Shown here in pieces: positions 1 to 13,956 of a stretch of 64,000 nt of DNA (position 1 is its first letter; every line of letters starts with the position of its first letter). Source of the DNA: DASUAS01 sp963720765 (lineage in GTDB: Bacteria; Actinomycetota; Acidimicrobiia; IMCC26256; DASPTH01); NCBI GenBank assembly GCA_963720765.1, contig CAVRGS010000002.1, forward strand, positions 1,089,696-1,153,695. The letters are read 5' to 3'. The position numbers were made by a program, and so were the translations under genes. The notes under the pieces are model-generated. The model worked only from the letters and a program-made list of their open reading frames with translations. It had not been told where the DNA came from and did not search any database.

Positions 1-1
1 G

Positions 2-2276
2 CTCGACATCGTCCTGCCGTACAACATCGCGTTCAAGCTCGTCACCGTCGTCGGTCCGCTCGCGCTGCCGGCCGGCGCGTACGTGTTCGCGCGCGGCATC
101 CGCGCGCCGCGCCCGACCGCGCCGATGCTCGCGGTCGCGCGCCACCGCGCTTCCTGTTCTTCAAGGACGGCGGCGACGCGACGATGACGTTCGACTTCCA
201 CATCATGGGTGGGAACCTGCCGAGCACGTTGGCGGGCGAGTTCTCGTTCACGATCGCCCTGGCGTTGTCGCTGTTCTTCCTCGGCACGCTCGCACGAGCG
301 CTCGACCGGCGCGGCGCGTTCTGGTTGCCCGCGGTGCTGCTCGCGCTCACCTTCATGAGCCACATCGTCGTCGCGATCTTCGCGGTGTACGCGGGCGTCG
401 TCATCTGGCTGATCATCCGTCCGGTCAGGAACTTCACCCGCGCCGCCGCGATCGCCGTCGTCGGCGTGCTGCTCACCGCGTTCTGGTTCCTGCCGCTCGC
501 GGTGAACCTCGGCAACACCACCGACATGCGGTACGAGCCGATCGGCAACTACCTCGACTGGATGTTCATCTCGGAGAACTGGTTCATCTATCCGCTGGCG
601 CTGGTCGCGCTCGGCGGCGGGATCTGGTTCCGACGCCGTTCGACGTTGATCGTCGCCGCCATCACCGTCGCCACCGGACTCGTGTTCTGGAACTGGGAGG
701 GACTGCGCGAGATCTTCGGGAAGGCGCCGGCGTGGAACCTGCGGCTCCTGCCGTTCTGGATGCTGATGCTGTACCTGCTCGCCGGCCTCGGCGCCGCGGA
801 GTTGGTGCGGCTGATCTCCACCGGGGTCACGTGGGTGATCCGCGGCGACCGCGCGGTCGTGGCGTCCGCACCTCCTGCGACGCGCCCCCCGAGGTCCCTC
901 CGTCGTCCGAGCTCTCTCCGCCGCGGCCGATCGGCCGCCGCGGATGCCTCGTCACGGCGTGCGCCTCGTCGCGATGGCAGTGCTCGCCGCCATCACCACG
1001 ACGGTCTGCCTCGTCATCGTGCAGAACGAGCGCGACTTCATCCCGTACTGGGCTCGCTACAACTACACCGGTTACGAGAGCGGGACCACCGAGGACTTCA
1101 CCGCGAAGTCGTGGCCCGAGTACCGCGCCTTCCTCGACACCGCGAACAACCTGCCGCCCGGCCGCATGTTGTGGGAGGGCGGCGACGCCATCGGCGCGTA
1201 CGGCACGCCGCTGGCGCTCATGCTGCTGCCGTACTGGACCCACGGCCGCATCCAGTCGATGGAGGGCCTCTACTTCGAGGCGTCGACCACCACGCCGTAC
1301 CACTTCATGACGGTCGCGACGCTTGCGCAGAGCCCGTCGAACCCGGTGCGGGGGCTGCCCTACAAGAACATCGCCGACTTCGACCTCGGCGTGAAGTACC
1401 TGCAGCTCATGGGTGTCCGGTACTACGCCGCGTTCAGCACGGAGGCGAAGGACAAGGCCAAGGCCAACCCGAACCTGGTCGAGGTCGCGACCGTCCCCGA
1501 CCTCGACGGCAAGCCGCCGTCGGGATGGACGATCTACCAGGTGAAGGACGCGCCCACGGTCCAGGCGCTGCGGTACGAACCGGTGGTCGCCACCGGCATG
1601 AAGGCCGAACCGTCGTGGAAGTGCGAGGGCGTGCCGAAGCCCGCTGACACCGGTGGTACCGAAGCCGAGTTCAGCCCGTGGGAGTGCACCGCGGTGCCGT
1701 GGTTCTCCGATCCCGACGCGCTCGACCGCCCGCTCACCGACGACGGGCCGGCATCGTGGACTCGGGCGCCCGTCGCCCGGGCCCGGTCGGTCGGCGAAGC
1801 AGGCGCTCCCGCCGGTCGACGTGTCGAACATCCGCACCACGGAGTCGTCGGTGGAGTTCGACGTGTCGCGCACCGGCGTGCCGGTGATGGTGAAGACGTC
1901 GTGGTACCCCAACTGGGAGGCCGAGGGCGCCGAGGGGCCGTGGCGGGCGACCCCCAACTTCATGGTCGTCGTGCCCACCGCCAAGCACGTGAAGCTCACG
2001 TTCACCACCGCCACCGTCGACTGGGTCGGTCGGGCGCTGACGGTGGTGGGTCTGGTGGGCCTCGGCGGCCTGGTGTGGTGGGGGATGGCGGCCCGCAGGC
2101 CGGACGAATCGACCACGGACGGCCCGGTGCACGGGGCGGACGGCGCGGTCGAAACCTGGCGGCGAAGGTATGGATTCGAGGCGTCGGCGGGTACGATTCC
2201 CGTCCCGCTCCCTGCGGTGAGGACCCGAGGCTCCAGTGCCCGACTCTGCGCTCGACTCCATCTTCAAGGCCTATGA
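2..2276 (+). CDS. GT-C/YfhO-like polytopic membrane protein (5' truncated, frame-broken)
   Basis: The gene enters from the left edge, so its N-terminus is missing. Frame 2 is coding to about 140, frame 1 from about 148 to 850, frame 2 from about 944 to 1790 and frame 3 from about 1796, so at least three frame breaks are present. The product has many hydrophobic segments (for example around 230-300, 330-420, 440-510 and 590-640), then a large extracytoplasmic domain and a final membrane helix near 2030-2090. The tail resembles the YfhO/ArnT-like type in which a beta-rich domain (KTSWYPNWEAEG) precedes the last helix. Such proteins are usually lipid-linked sugar transferases or relatives; no catalytic residue can be fixed here. 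The stop is uncertain: 2276 in the present frame, or near 2219-2221 in another frame just before the next gene. Confidence 0.6.
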
Positions 2277-3582
2277 CGTTCGCGGGATCTATCCCGACGA
2301 GCTCGACGAGTCGATCGCCCGTCGCATCGGCAACGCGTTCGTGGCGTTCACCGGCTCGGCCCGTGTGCTCGTCGGCCGCGACGCCCGGCCGTCGTCGACG
2401 CCCCTCGTCGCCGCGTTCACCGAGGGCGCGGTCGTGGCCGGCGCCGACGTCGTCGACCTCGGGGAAGCCTCCACCGACCTCTGCTACTTCGCCGCCGGCA
2501 GCCTCGACGCCCCGGCCGCGATGTTCACCGCCAGCCACAACCCGGCCGAGTACAACGGCGTGAAGCTGTGCCGGGCCGGCGCCCTGCCCATCGGGCAGGA
2601 CACCGGGCTGGCCGAGATCAAGGCCATGGTCGCAGGTGGACTGCTCGAGCGAGCCGAAGACCCGGGCCGCACCGAGTCGCGCGACCTGCTCCCGGCGTTC
2701 GTCGCCCACGTGCACTCGTTCGTCGATCTCGACGCGCTGGCCCCCTTGCGCGTCGTCGCCGACACCGCCAACGGCGTCGGCGGCTTGATCGCGCCCGCGG
2801 TGTTCGCCGGGCTCCCGTTCGATCTCACGCTCCTCTTCGGCGAGCTCGACGGCACGTTCCCCAACCACCCGGCCGATCCCACCAACGTCGACAACCTCAA
2901 GGACCTCCAGCGCGCGGTGCTCGACGCCGACGCCGCGGTGGGCCTCGCGTTCGACGGCGACGCCGACCGTGTGGTGCTGGTCGACGACCAGGCGCAGCCG
3001 GTGCCCGGGTCCACCACCACCGCGATGCTGGCGGCGTCGATCCTCCGCCGCCACCCGGGCGAGCAGGTGGTGCACAACCTGATCTGCTCGAAGGCCGTCC
3101 CCGAGATCGTGCGCGAGCTCGGCGGCGTCCCGATCCGCACGCGCGTCGGGCACTCGTTCATCAAGCAGGTGATGGCGGAGTCCGGCGCGATCTTCGGCGG
3201 CGAGCACTCAGCGCACTACTACTTCCGCGACAACTTCCGCGCCGACTCCGGCATCATCGCCGCGCTGCTCGTGCTCGAGCAGCTCTCGCTCACCGGGCAA
3301 CCGCTCTCGGAGCTGCGGGTGCCGTTCGAGCGCTACGCGATGTCGGGCGAGATCAACACGCGGGTCGACGATCCGCTCGGTGTGATCGAGCAGGTCGCCG
3401 CCACCTACGCCGACGCCGAGCAGGACCGGCTCGACGGTCTCACCGTCGACTTCGGCGACTGGTGGTTCAACCTGCGTCCGAGCAACACCGAACCGCTGTT
3501 GCGGCTCAACCTGGAAGCCGCCGACCGCGCCGCCTGCGACGCGCGGACCGCCGAGGTGCTCGCGCTCGTGCGGGGCACGTAG
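2236..3582 (+). CDS. Phosphomannomutase/phosphoglucomutase
   Basis: A 448-residue alpha-D-phosphohexomutase that interconverts hexose 1- and 6-phosphates (mannose or glucose) for nucleotide-sugar supply. All four family motifs are visible: the phosphoserine loop TASHNP at 98-103 (Ser100), the metal loop DGDADR at 240-245, the sugar-binding GEHS at 322-325 and the phosphate-binding RPSNTEP at 414-420. Length is normal for the ManB/AlgC type. The start is GTG 2236 behind a GAGG at 2227-2230. It is followed by the Trm112-like gene and a phosphosugar isomerase on the same strand, consistent with a mannose/glucose phosphate module. The reading frame is intact. Confidence 0.93.
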   Translation: MPDSALDSIFKAYDVRGIYPDELDESIARRIGNAFVAFTGSARVLVGRDARPSSTPLVAAFTEGAVVAGADVVDLGEASTDLCYFAAGSLDAPAAMFTASHNPAEYNGVKLCRAGALPIGQDTGLAEIKAMVAGGLLERAEDPGRTESRDLLPAFVAHVHSFVDLDALAPLRVVADTANGVGGLIAPAVFAGLPFDLTLLFGELDGTFPNHPADPTNVDNLKDLQRAVLDADAAVGLAFDGDADRVVLVDDQAQPVPGSTTTAMLAASILRRHPGEQVVHNLICSKAVPEIVRELGGVPIRTRVGHSFIKQVMAESGAIFGGEHSAHYYFRDNFRADSGIIAALLVLEQLSLTGQPLSELRVPFERYAMSGEINTRVDDPLGVIEQVAATYADAEQDRLDGLTVDFGDWWFNLRPSNTEPLLRLNLEAADRAACDARTAEVLALVRGT

Positions 3583-3626
3583 TCACCACTCACGAACCAC
3601 CCCACCAGTACACCGGAAGGAACACG

Positions 3627-3863
3627 ATGGCGTTGGACCCGAAGCTCCTGGAGATCCTCGCGTGCCCCGAGGACAAGGGCCCGCTGCTGTACTTCGAGGA
3701 CGAGTCGGCCCTCTACAACCCGCGGCTGAAGCGGCGCTACGCGGTGCGCGACGACATCCCGATCATGCTGATCGACGAGGCCGAAGCGGTCGACGACACC
3801 GAGGCGGCGCGCCTCGAGGCCAAGGCCGCGGCCGACGGCATCCAGCCGACCTTCTCGGCGTAG
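3627..3863 (+). CDS. Trm112-like / UPF0434 small protein
   Basis: A 78-residue protein of the Trm112/YcaR family, starting MALDPKLLEILACPEDKGPL. Related proteins act as small scaffolds or partners, often with a zinc knuckle; here only one Cys (in LACPEDKG) is obvious, so metal binding is doubtful. The central IPIMLIDEAE segment is the family's usual strand plus acidic helix. The start ATG 3627 follows GGAAGG at 3614-3619. It sits 44 nt after the phosphomutase and 11 nt before the sugar isomerase, so the three genes are probably one transcript. This gene is commonly found beside the phosphomannomutase and isomerase genes of actinobacteria. Confidence 0.85.
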   Translation: MALDPKLLEILACPEDKGPLLYFEDESALYNPRLKRRYAVRDDIPIMLIDEAEAVDDTEAARLEAKAAADGIQPTFSA

Positions 3864-3874
3864 GCGCCGTCGCG

Positions 3875-4916
3875 ATGGCGGTGGACTCGCTCGGGTTCGG
3901 CGACGCGCTCGCGGCGATGCCCGAACAGCTCGCGGCTGCGCACGAGGTGGCGGGGAAGGTCCCAGGCGTCGTCGTTGCCCGACGCGGCCGCGTTCGACCG
4001 CATCGTGACGCTGGGCATGGGCGGCTCCGGCATCGCCGGCAACTTCCTGCAGGCCGTCGGCACCGCCACGTTGCCGGTGCCGGTCACGGTGCTGAAGCAC
4101 TACCGCACTCCCGCGTTCGTCAACGACCGCACGCTCGCGTTCGCGTTGTCGTACTCGGGCGACACCGAGGAGACGGTCGAGATGGCGCGGGGCGCGCTCG
4201 CGGCCGGCGCCACGCTCATCGTGATCTCGAGTGGCGGCGAGCTCGCGCGGCTCGCACAGGAGTCGGGTGCACTGCACGTGCCGTGTCCCGACGACATCCT
4301 CATGCCGCGTCTCGCTCTCGGTGCACTGGTCGCGCCGCTGTTCGTGCTGCTGTTCCGCATGGGAATGCTGCCCGAGGCCCACGCGGGCCTGCTGCGCGCG
4401 CAGGAGCAGCTCGCGCGTCGGCGCGACCAGTGCAAGCCGTCGGTGGAAGGGGAGCGCAACCCGGCGCGCTCGCTGGCGCGCAAGATCGGACGCACCATCC
4501 CGATCGTCTACGGCAGCGGTGGACTCGGCGGCATCGCCGCGCTGCGGTGGAAGCAGTCGGTGAACGAGAACGCCAAGGCGCCCGCGTTCTGGAACGAGTA
4601 CCCCGAGCTCGACCACAACGAGGTGTGCGGCTGGGGCCAGCACGGCGACGTGACGCGCCAGGTGTTCACCCTGGTCGAGCTGCGCCACGGCCTCGAGCAC
4701 GCGAAGCTCGAGGCGCGCGCGGTCGCCACGCGTGAGCTGATCGAGGAGGCGCTGGTGCAGGTGCTCACGGTCGAGGCCGAGGGCGAGGGCCGGCTGGCCC
4801 AGCTGCTCGACCTCGTCCACGTGGGCGACTGGACCAGCTACTACCTCGCGCTCGACAACGACGTCGACCCCGGTCCCATCGACGCCATCAGCCAGCTCAA
4901 GGCGTCGCTGGGCTGA
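3875..4916 (+). CDS. Bifunctional phosphoglucose/phosphomannose isomerase (SIS domains), one frame break
   Basis: Double-SIS sugar-phosphate isomerase of the archaeal/actinobacterial PGI/PMI type, expected to interconvert glucose-6-P or mannose-6-P with fructose-6-P. Visible motifs are the glycine loop LGMGGSGIAGN near 4010-4045, the SIS signature ALSYSGDTEETVE near 4140-4180, the second SIS loop IVYGSGGLGG near 4502-4530, and AFWNEYPELDHNEVCGW near 4585-4635, which contains the Glu and His typical of this family's active site. The N-terminal 28 or so residues from ATG 3875 are in frame 2 and the rest in frame 3. The break lies near 3960-3975 and removing one base there restores a continuous protein of about 346 residues. 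Confidence 0.86.
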
Positions 4917-4928
4917 AGCGAGGCGGCC

Positions 4929-4939
4929 GCAACCTCGCG
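4929..4939. repeat. GCAACCTCGCG intergenic repeat, copy 1
   Basis: The 11-mer GCAACCTCGCG lies in the short gap between the convergent isomerase and acetyltransferase genes. The same word occurs at 7940-7950 and inverted at 7896-7906, where it forms a hairpin between two other convergent genes. This copy has no obvious partner arm nearby. It may be part of a dispersed intergenic element. Confidence 0.4.
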
Positions 4940-4988
4940 CTGGCACGGTGGCGTTCCACCTGGCGCGTCGTTCGCGTCCGTGAGTGCA

Positions 4989-6206
4989 TCAGAAGTGGGT
5001 GGTGCACCAGGGAGACGGGTGCGTGAGGAACGCACGATCGCCTCGCGCCACCGCGCCGGGGGTGAGCTCGCGCACTCGACCGGCGGCCGCGAGCGTCGAC
5101 ACCGGTACCCCGCCGAGGGAGAGCGCGCCGAGGTCGGCGGCCGACACCGCGAGGTCGGCGGCTCGGTCGGTGCGCGTGCACGTGGCGCCGTCGGGACCGC
5201 CGTCGATCAGCCAACACCCCGAGTTGTCGGGTCGGAACTCGTCGTGGAGCTCGAGCACGAGTGCGTCGTCGGCGCCGTACGTGCGCGCCGCGAGCGTGGT
5301 CGCCGACGTCGAGCACACGCACCCAGAGGTGGTCGCGCACCTGGCGCACACGCAACCGGCGGGGGTCGGGGAGCCGCCACCGCAGCGGATCGTCGACCGG
5401 TCGTTCGCCCGCGGTGATGGTGCCGACGAGGTCGATGCCGAAGAGGAACGACCACATCGCCGCCTCGGCGTCGGCGTCGACGGCCTGCACCTCGAGCACC
5501 CGCAGCGTGCTGCTCGGCGACACCGTCGGGCCAGTGGGCGTCGAGCACGTAGCGCGCGAACGCATCGGGCGTACCGTCGGCGTCCTCGTGCACCGCGGTG
5601 AAGAAGCGCGGTCCGTTCCGCGCCGGGGCGAACAGCTGGGGCCACCACTCCGCGGGCGCGACAGCTCGCCGACTCGTGTGGGCGCGATGCGTGCGTACAC
5701 CGCGTGCGCGGCATTCGCGGCCGCGGCGGCGTCGACGATCCTCACACGTCCCACCGGCGCGGGCGCGTGCTGCATGCGCGCGTGGTGCGACTCGAGCTCC
5801 CACCGCGTGGTGAAGGTGGCGGTGCCGTACCCGAAGCGCTCGTAGATCGACGCTTCCGACGCGGTGAGCCCGGCGAGCGGTTCGCCGCGGCGCGCCACGT
5901 CGTCGAGCTGCGCGGCCATCAGCCGCCGCAGGAGCCGCGCCGACGATGGGTCGGGCTCACCGTCACCATGGCCACCCCGGCCATCGGCAGCTGCGCGCCG
6001 CCCGGCACGGTGAGGTCGAACGCGTACGAGCCCGCGGTGGCGACGACGCGGCCGTCGTCCCACACCCCGAGCGAACGGTCGGGTGTGAGCAGGTGCGCGG
6101 GGTACTCGTCGGTTTCGTCGTGGGTGGTGCGGCCGAAGCCGGCCTGCACCGCGAGGAGGTAGTCGACGAACTCGTCGTCGCGCACCGTGCGGAGTTCGAG
6201 ATCCAC
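4989..6206 (-). CDS. Eis-like GNAT N-acetyltransferase (frame-broken)
   Basis: About 405 residues when frames are joined, the normal length for the Eis family (N-terminal GNAT domain, central GNAT-like domain, C-terminal SCP2-like domain). The N-terminus VDLELRTVRDDEFVDYLL starts at GTG 6206. The acetyl-CoA loop VTVSPTHRRRG lies near 5935-5970 and continues in another frame as LRRLMAAQLDDVARRGEPLA. The central domain (PVGRVRIVDAAAAANA) and the tail ending CTTHF are recognisable. Eis enzymes use the C-terminal carboxylate of a Phe in catalysis, and this protein also ends in Phe. Four frame breaks (about 5940, 5650, 5520 and 5290) interrupt it. Substrates could be aminoglycosides, lysines or polyamines and cannot be told from sequence. 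Confidence 0.75.
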
Positions 6207-6295
6207 GGCGAGAGCTTGGCATGACCCGGCTCCTGCCGTGTGCAGATTTCGCCGCGAGTCGTGCACCGGTGCTGCGACTCCGAGAGGTCGTCCGC

Positions 6296-6403
6296 TAGCC
6301 TGGAGCGCTGGTCGGGCCTTCGGGCTGTCATCCGGTGATCCGGGCCGACTCTGACATCACGTGCGCACCTGCTGCGCTCCACACTGATGAAGGAGTCCTC
6401 CCG
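6296..6403 (+). promoter_or_regulatory. ahcY promoter and structured 5' leader (candidate SAH/SAM-responsive element)
   Basis: Upstream of ahcY is a TAGCCT box at 6296-6301. The following leader can fold: TGGAGCGC at 6301-6308 pairs perfectly with GCGCTCCA at 6374-6381, GTCGG at 6311-6315 with CCGAC near 6346-6350, and a GCC-TTCG-GGC hairpin lies between them. The GGAGCGC...GCGCTCC pairing recalls the pseudoknot arm of SAH riboswitches, but I do not see the full SAH consensus. If TAGCCT is the real -10, the 5' arm would be only partly transcribed. The ribosome site AAGGAG (6390-6395) lies 8 nt before the TTG start and only 8 nt after the 3' arm. Confidence 0.4.
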
Positions 6404-7873
<1,470 letters not shown>

Positions 7874-7895
7874 CCCGGCGGGACGGAACACCTGG

Positions 7896-7950
7896 CGCGA
7901 GGTTGCGTCGCTCAGCCGCGAGGAGCGCGGTCCGGTGACGCAACCTCGCG
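7896..7950. terminator. Bidirectional hairpin with 14-bp arms between ahcY and a convergent small gene
   Basis: CGCGAGGTTGCGTC at 7896-7909 is the exact reverse complement of GACGCAACCTCGCG at 7937-7950, giving a perfect 14-bp stem with a 27-nt loop. It lies 22 nt after the ahcY stop and 21 nt before the stop of the opposite-strand small gene. There is no U-run on either side, as is common for high-GC actinobacterial stem-loops. Its arm contains the GCAACCTCGCG word also found at 4929-4939. Confidence 0.6.
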
Positions 7951-7971
7951 TGAGCGGGGTCGTCGCGCGGG

Positions 7972-8119
7972 TCAGGTCGCGACGAAGAGGAGCACGATCG
8001 CGAAGGCGAGCAGCACCAGCACGCCGGCCAAGCATGCGATCGAACAGGTGGTCGGAGCGGCCCAGCGTGTGCTCCACGTTGGCGAGTGTGGTGCGGGCCC
8101 AGCTCATCAGCACGCTCAT
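7972..8119 (-). CDS. Small single-pass membrane protein, about 48 aa, one frame break
   Basis: Read on the minus strand, ATG 8119 is preceded by a GAGGAAGGG ribosome site and begins MSVLMSWARTTLANVEHTLG, then RSDHLFDRM. After an apparent one-base insertion near 8032 a hydrophobic tail LAGVLVLLAFAIVLLFVAT follows directly and ends at TGA (7974-7972). The joined product is a short amphipathic N-terminus plus one C-terminal membrane helix. No family is recognised. The gene is too short for usual calling; the ribosome site and helix support it, the frame break weakens it. Confidence 0.5.
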
Positions 8120-8249
8120 CAGGGGCTTCCCTTCCTCGGTTGTTCGGGCCGCCCCCGGTGTGTCTTCCGACACAGTGATCGGCCACGAGCGCGAATTCCT
8201 TGAACGACCCGTGGACGATCGGCCGGGCGAGAACGTCACACCCCCGCTC

Positions 8250-8262
8250 TACCGTCGGCCGC
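8250..8262 (+). promoter_or_regulatory. -10 element for a leaderless comF transcript
   Basis: TACCGT at 8250-8255 ends 7 nt before the GTG at 8263 with no ribosome site between. The spacing matches a leaderless start, and the same arrangement recurs at several genes in this window. Confidence 0.5.
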
Positions 8263-8889
8263 GTGCTCGACGCCCTGTTCCCACTCGTGTGCCCCGGTTG
8301 CGGGCGACCGTGCGGTCGGCCCGGAGGACCCGTCTGCGTGCGCTGCGCCGCGGGGCTGCATCCGGCACCGTCGGTGGCGCCGCCGGCCGGGCTCGACCGT
8401 TGGTGGGCGGCGTTCGCCTACGAAGGCGTGGCGCGTGAGGTGGTCGCCCGGGTGAAGTACCGCGGCGCCCGGGCCGCGGTGCCGTGGCTCGCCGACGCGA
8501 TGGTGGCGGTGATCGATCCCGACCTGATGGTCGACGTCGTCACCTGGGCGCCCACCAGCCGTGGCCGTCGGCGGGGGCGCGGGTTCGACCAGGCCGAGTT
8601 GCTGGCCCGCTCGCTCGTCCGGCGTCTTCCGGATCGAGTCGACGTGCGGTGCCTCGGCCTGCTCGACCGCCGCCCGGGCCCACCCCAGACCGGTCTCACC
8701 GGCGCCGACCGCCGTCGCGGTCCCGGTTACGCCGCCCGGCGCGGCGCGCCGCCATCGGTGCTCGTGGTCGACGACGTCGCCACCAGTGGCGCCACGCTCG
8801 CGGCCGCGGCGGTCGCCCTGCGTGCGGCCGGGGCGCGCCACGTGGTCGCGGTCACGGCGGCGAGGACACCACCGCCGAACCGGCCGTAG
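8263..8889 (+). CDS. ComF family phosphoribosyltransferase-like protein
   Basis: 208 residues from GTG 8263. The N-terminus has a two-Cys-pair zinc finger (CPGC at 10-13, CVRC at 25-28), followed by WAPTSRGRRRGRGFDQAELL, the ComF hallmark, and the PRPP-loop VLVVDDVATSGATL near residue 167-180. ComF-type proteins are linked to DNA uptake and recombination, although the exact reaction is unknown. An upstream in-frame extension to 8200 is possible but lacks a ribosome site, while 8263 has a TACCGT box at leaderless spacing. The order comF-hpf-secA is widespread in bacteria and is kept here. The frame is intact. Confidence 0.85.
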   Translation: MLDALFPLVCPGCGRPCGRPGGPVCVRCAAGLHPAPSVAPPAGLDRWWAAFAYEGVAREVVARVKYRGARAAVPWLADAMVAVIDPDLMVDVVTWAPTSRGRRRGRGFDQAELLARSLVRRLPDRVDVRCLGLLDRRPGPPQTGLTGADRRRGPGYAARRGAPPSVLVVDDVATSGATLAAAAVALRAAGARHVVAVTAARTPPPNRP

Positions 8890-8924
8890 ACTTCGACGAC
8901 AGGTCCTCGTGCGGAGGAGTTCAG

Positions 8925-9512
<588 letters not shown>

Positions 9513-9516
<4 letters not shown>

Positions 9517-11063
9517 GGCTGCTTCGCCGGCGGGTCGTGGATCCGCTTGGCCACGACGATGTCGTCGCGGTCGAAGACGATCTCGAACTGACGGCGGGTC
9601 AGGCGGTCGAGCAGCCCGAGATCCTCGGTCGACATCTCGCGCCGGTCGATCACGATCCACTGCACCCGGGCTGGATCGGCGAGGTGCTCGCCGTCGACAC
9701 CCCAGTTGACGTTCCGCCACGGGACCGGGAAGTCGTAGATCTCGTCGCGGTGCGCGAGGTGGGGGAGCAGGTTGTAGATCGCGCTCGTCGGCGCGCCCGC
9801 CGGGCACGCGCGCGATCGGCCTCGTCGCGCGCGTCCTGGCGGGCGTCGACCTGCAGCGGCCAGATCCCGGAGTGGTACTTCACGCTGATCGGGGACGGTC
9901 CCCACGCCACCGTGGCCGCGAGCGACGACGCGACCACCAGACCCACCAGGAAGCGCAGGAGTCCGGGCTTCTTCACCGACACCCACGCGACCGCCTCGAC
10001 CGTCGCGAGGATGATGCCGACGAGCACCAGCGACGAGTAGTGGTACCGGATCTCGCGGGTGTACGGGAAGGACGAGAAGATGTTCACCGCGAGCATCGGT
10101 CCGGCGATGAGCAGCGTGGGGATCGCCAGCAGCGGCAGGAATGCCACCGGCGCGAACATCATCTCGTAGTAGCTGACCCGGTCGTGCTCGGTGGCGATCT
10201 CGACCGCCTGCCGTGGGTGCGTCGCCAGGTGGGTGCCCACCTCGATCGGGTTCTTGCCCAGGTCGCCGAAGAAGCTGTCGTAGAACGGCCCGATGCCGTT
10301 CGACAGCGGGATGATCACCCGGGTCGCGATCATGTACCAGGTCGATGCTCGCGGCCACCGTGATCAGACCGATCTTCCGGTTGCCCCGCACCGCGATCAG
10401 CAGGCCGATCACCGCGATCGCGAGGGCCACGTCTTCCTTGCACGCGGCGGCCAGCACCGCGAAGAGCACGAACCACTTCCAACGGTGCGTCCGTGCCGCC
10501 CAGTACGCGAACAGCAGCGGCGCGATCGCCAACGCGTCGGGATGGAAGAACTCCCAGGTGAGCCACTGGTACGTGGGGTTGAGCAGCAGCACCGCAGCCA
10601 GCGCGACGGCCAGCCATCGGTCGCGCAGCCGGTCGCGCGCCAGGAGGTAGATCGCGATCGCCCCCGACGCCTGCACCACCACCTGCGCCGACAACAGGAA
10701 CAGCGGTCCCGCGCCGAGCCAGTAGAAGGGCACGAACAGCAGCACGATCGGGTTGACGTGGTGGCCGAAGAACTCGAGGCCGCGCACCGTGACGAACGGG
10801 TCGTGGAAGCGCGAGAGCATCCAGACCGCCTGGTCGTAGATGCCCAGGTCGAACGAGAACGTGGCGAAGCGCTCCTGGCGGATCCAGCCGAGCACGATGA
10901 AGACGGCGCTCCAGCCCACCACCATCGCCCCGAGCACCCAGCGCACCGGGTCGCGCCAGCCGATCGCGACGTCACCCGTTCCGTCGCCGGGTCCGTCGCC
11001 CAGCCCGTCGGCATCGTCGCCCGACGGATCCTCCTCGGTCTCGAGCTCGGAGGTGGCGGTCAC
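9513..11063 (-). CDS. DUF2079 family polytopic membrane protein (two frame breaks)
   Basis: About 516 residues. After an acidic cytoplasmic N-terminus there are roughly ten hydrophobic segments. The family-typical TFSFDLGIYDQAVWMLSRF and GHHVNPIVLLFVPFYW region near 10760-10860 places it in DUF2079, a GT-C-like group of unknown substrate. The chain continues in a second frame (MIATRVIIPLSNGIGPFYDS to SVKYHSGIWPLQVDARQDA, about 9800-10335) and returns to the first for the C-terminal part ending DPPAKQP. Breaks lie near 10340 and 9800. It is convergent with hpf, sharing a CTAG stop, and divergent from secA. Confidence 0.75.
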
Positions 11064-11161
11064 GGCTGAGATCTTGCCAAGGACGCAGGCTCCACCGTGG
11101 GTCGGCCGCGGTGTCGGCGGGGGCCGAATGCCGGGAAACCGCCCCTACACTGGGAGCCTCC

Positions 11162-13922
<2,761 letters not shown>

Positions 13923-13956
13923 CGCCCGCGCCTCGCCTCCATGCTGAAGTTCGCCC

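Noticed and set aside
6301..6381. Definite SAH riboswitch call upstream of ahcY
   Set aside because: Only the pseudoknot-like arm resembles the family; the conserved core segments are not visible, so it is kept only as a candidate leader.
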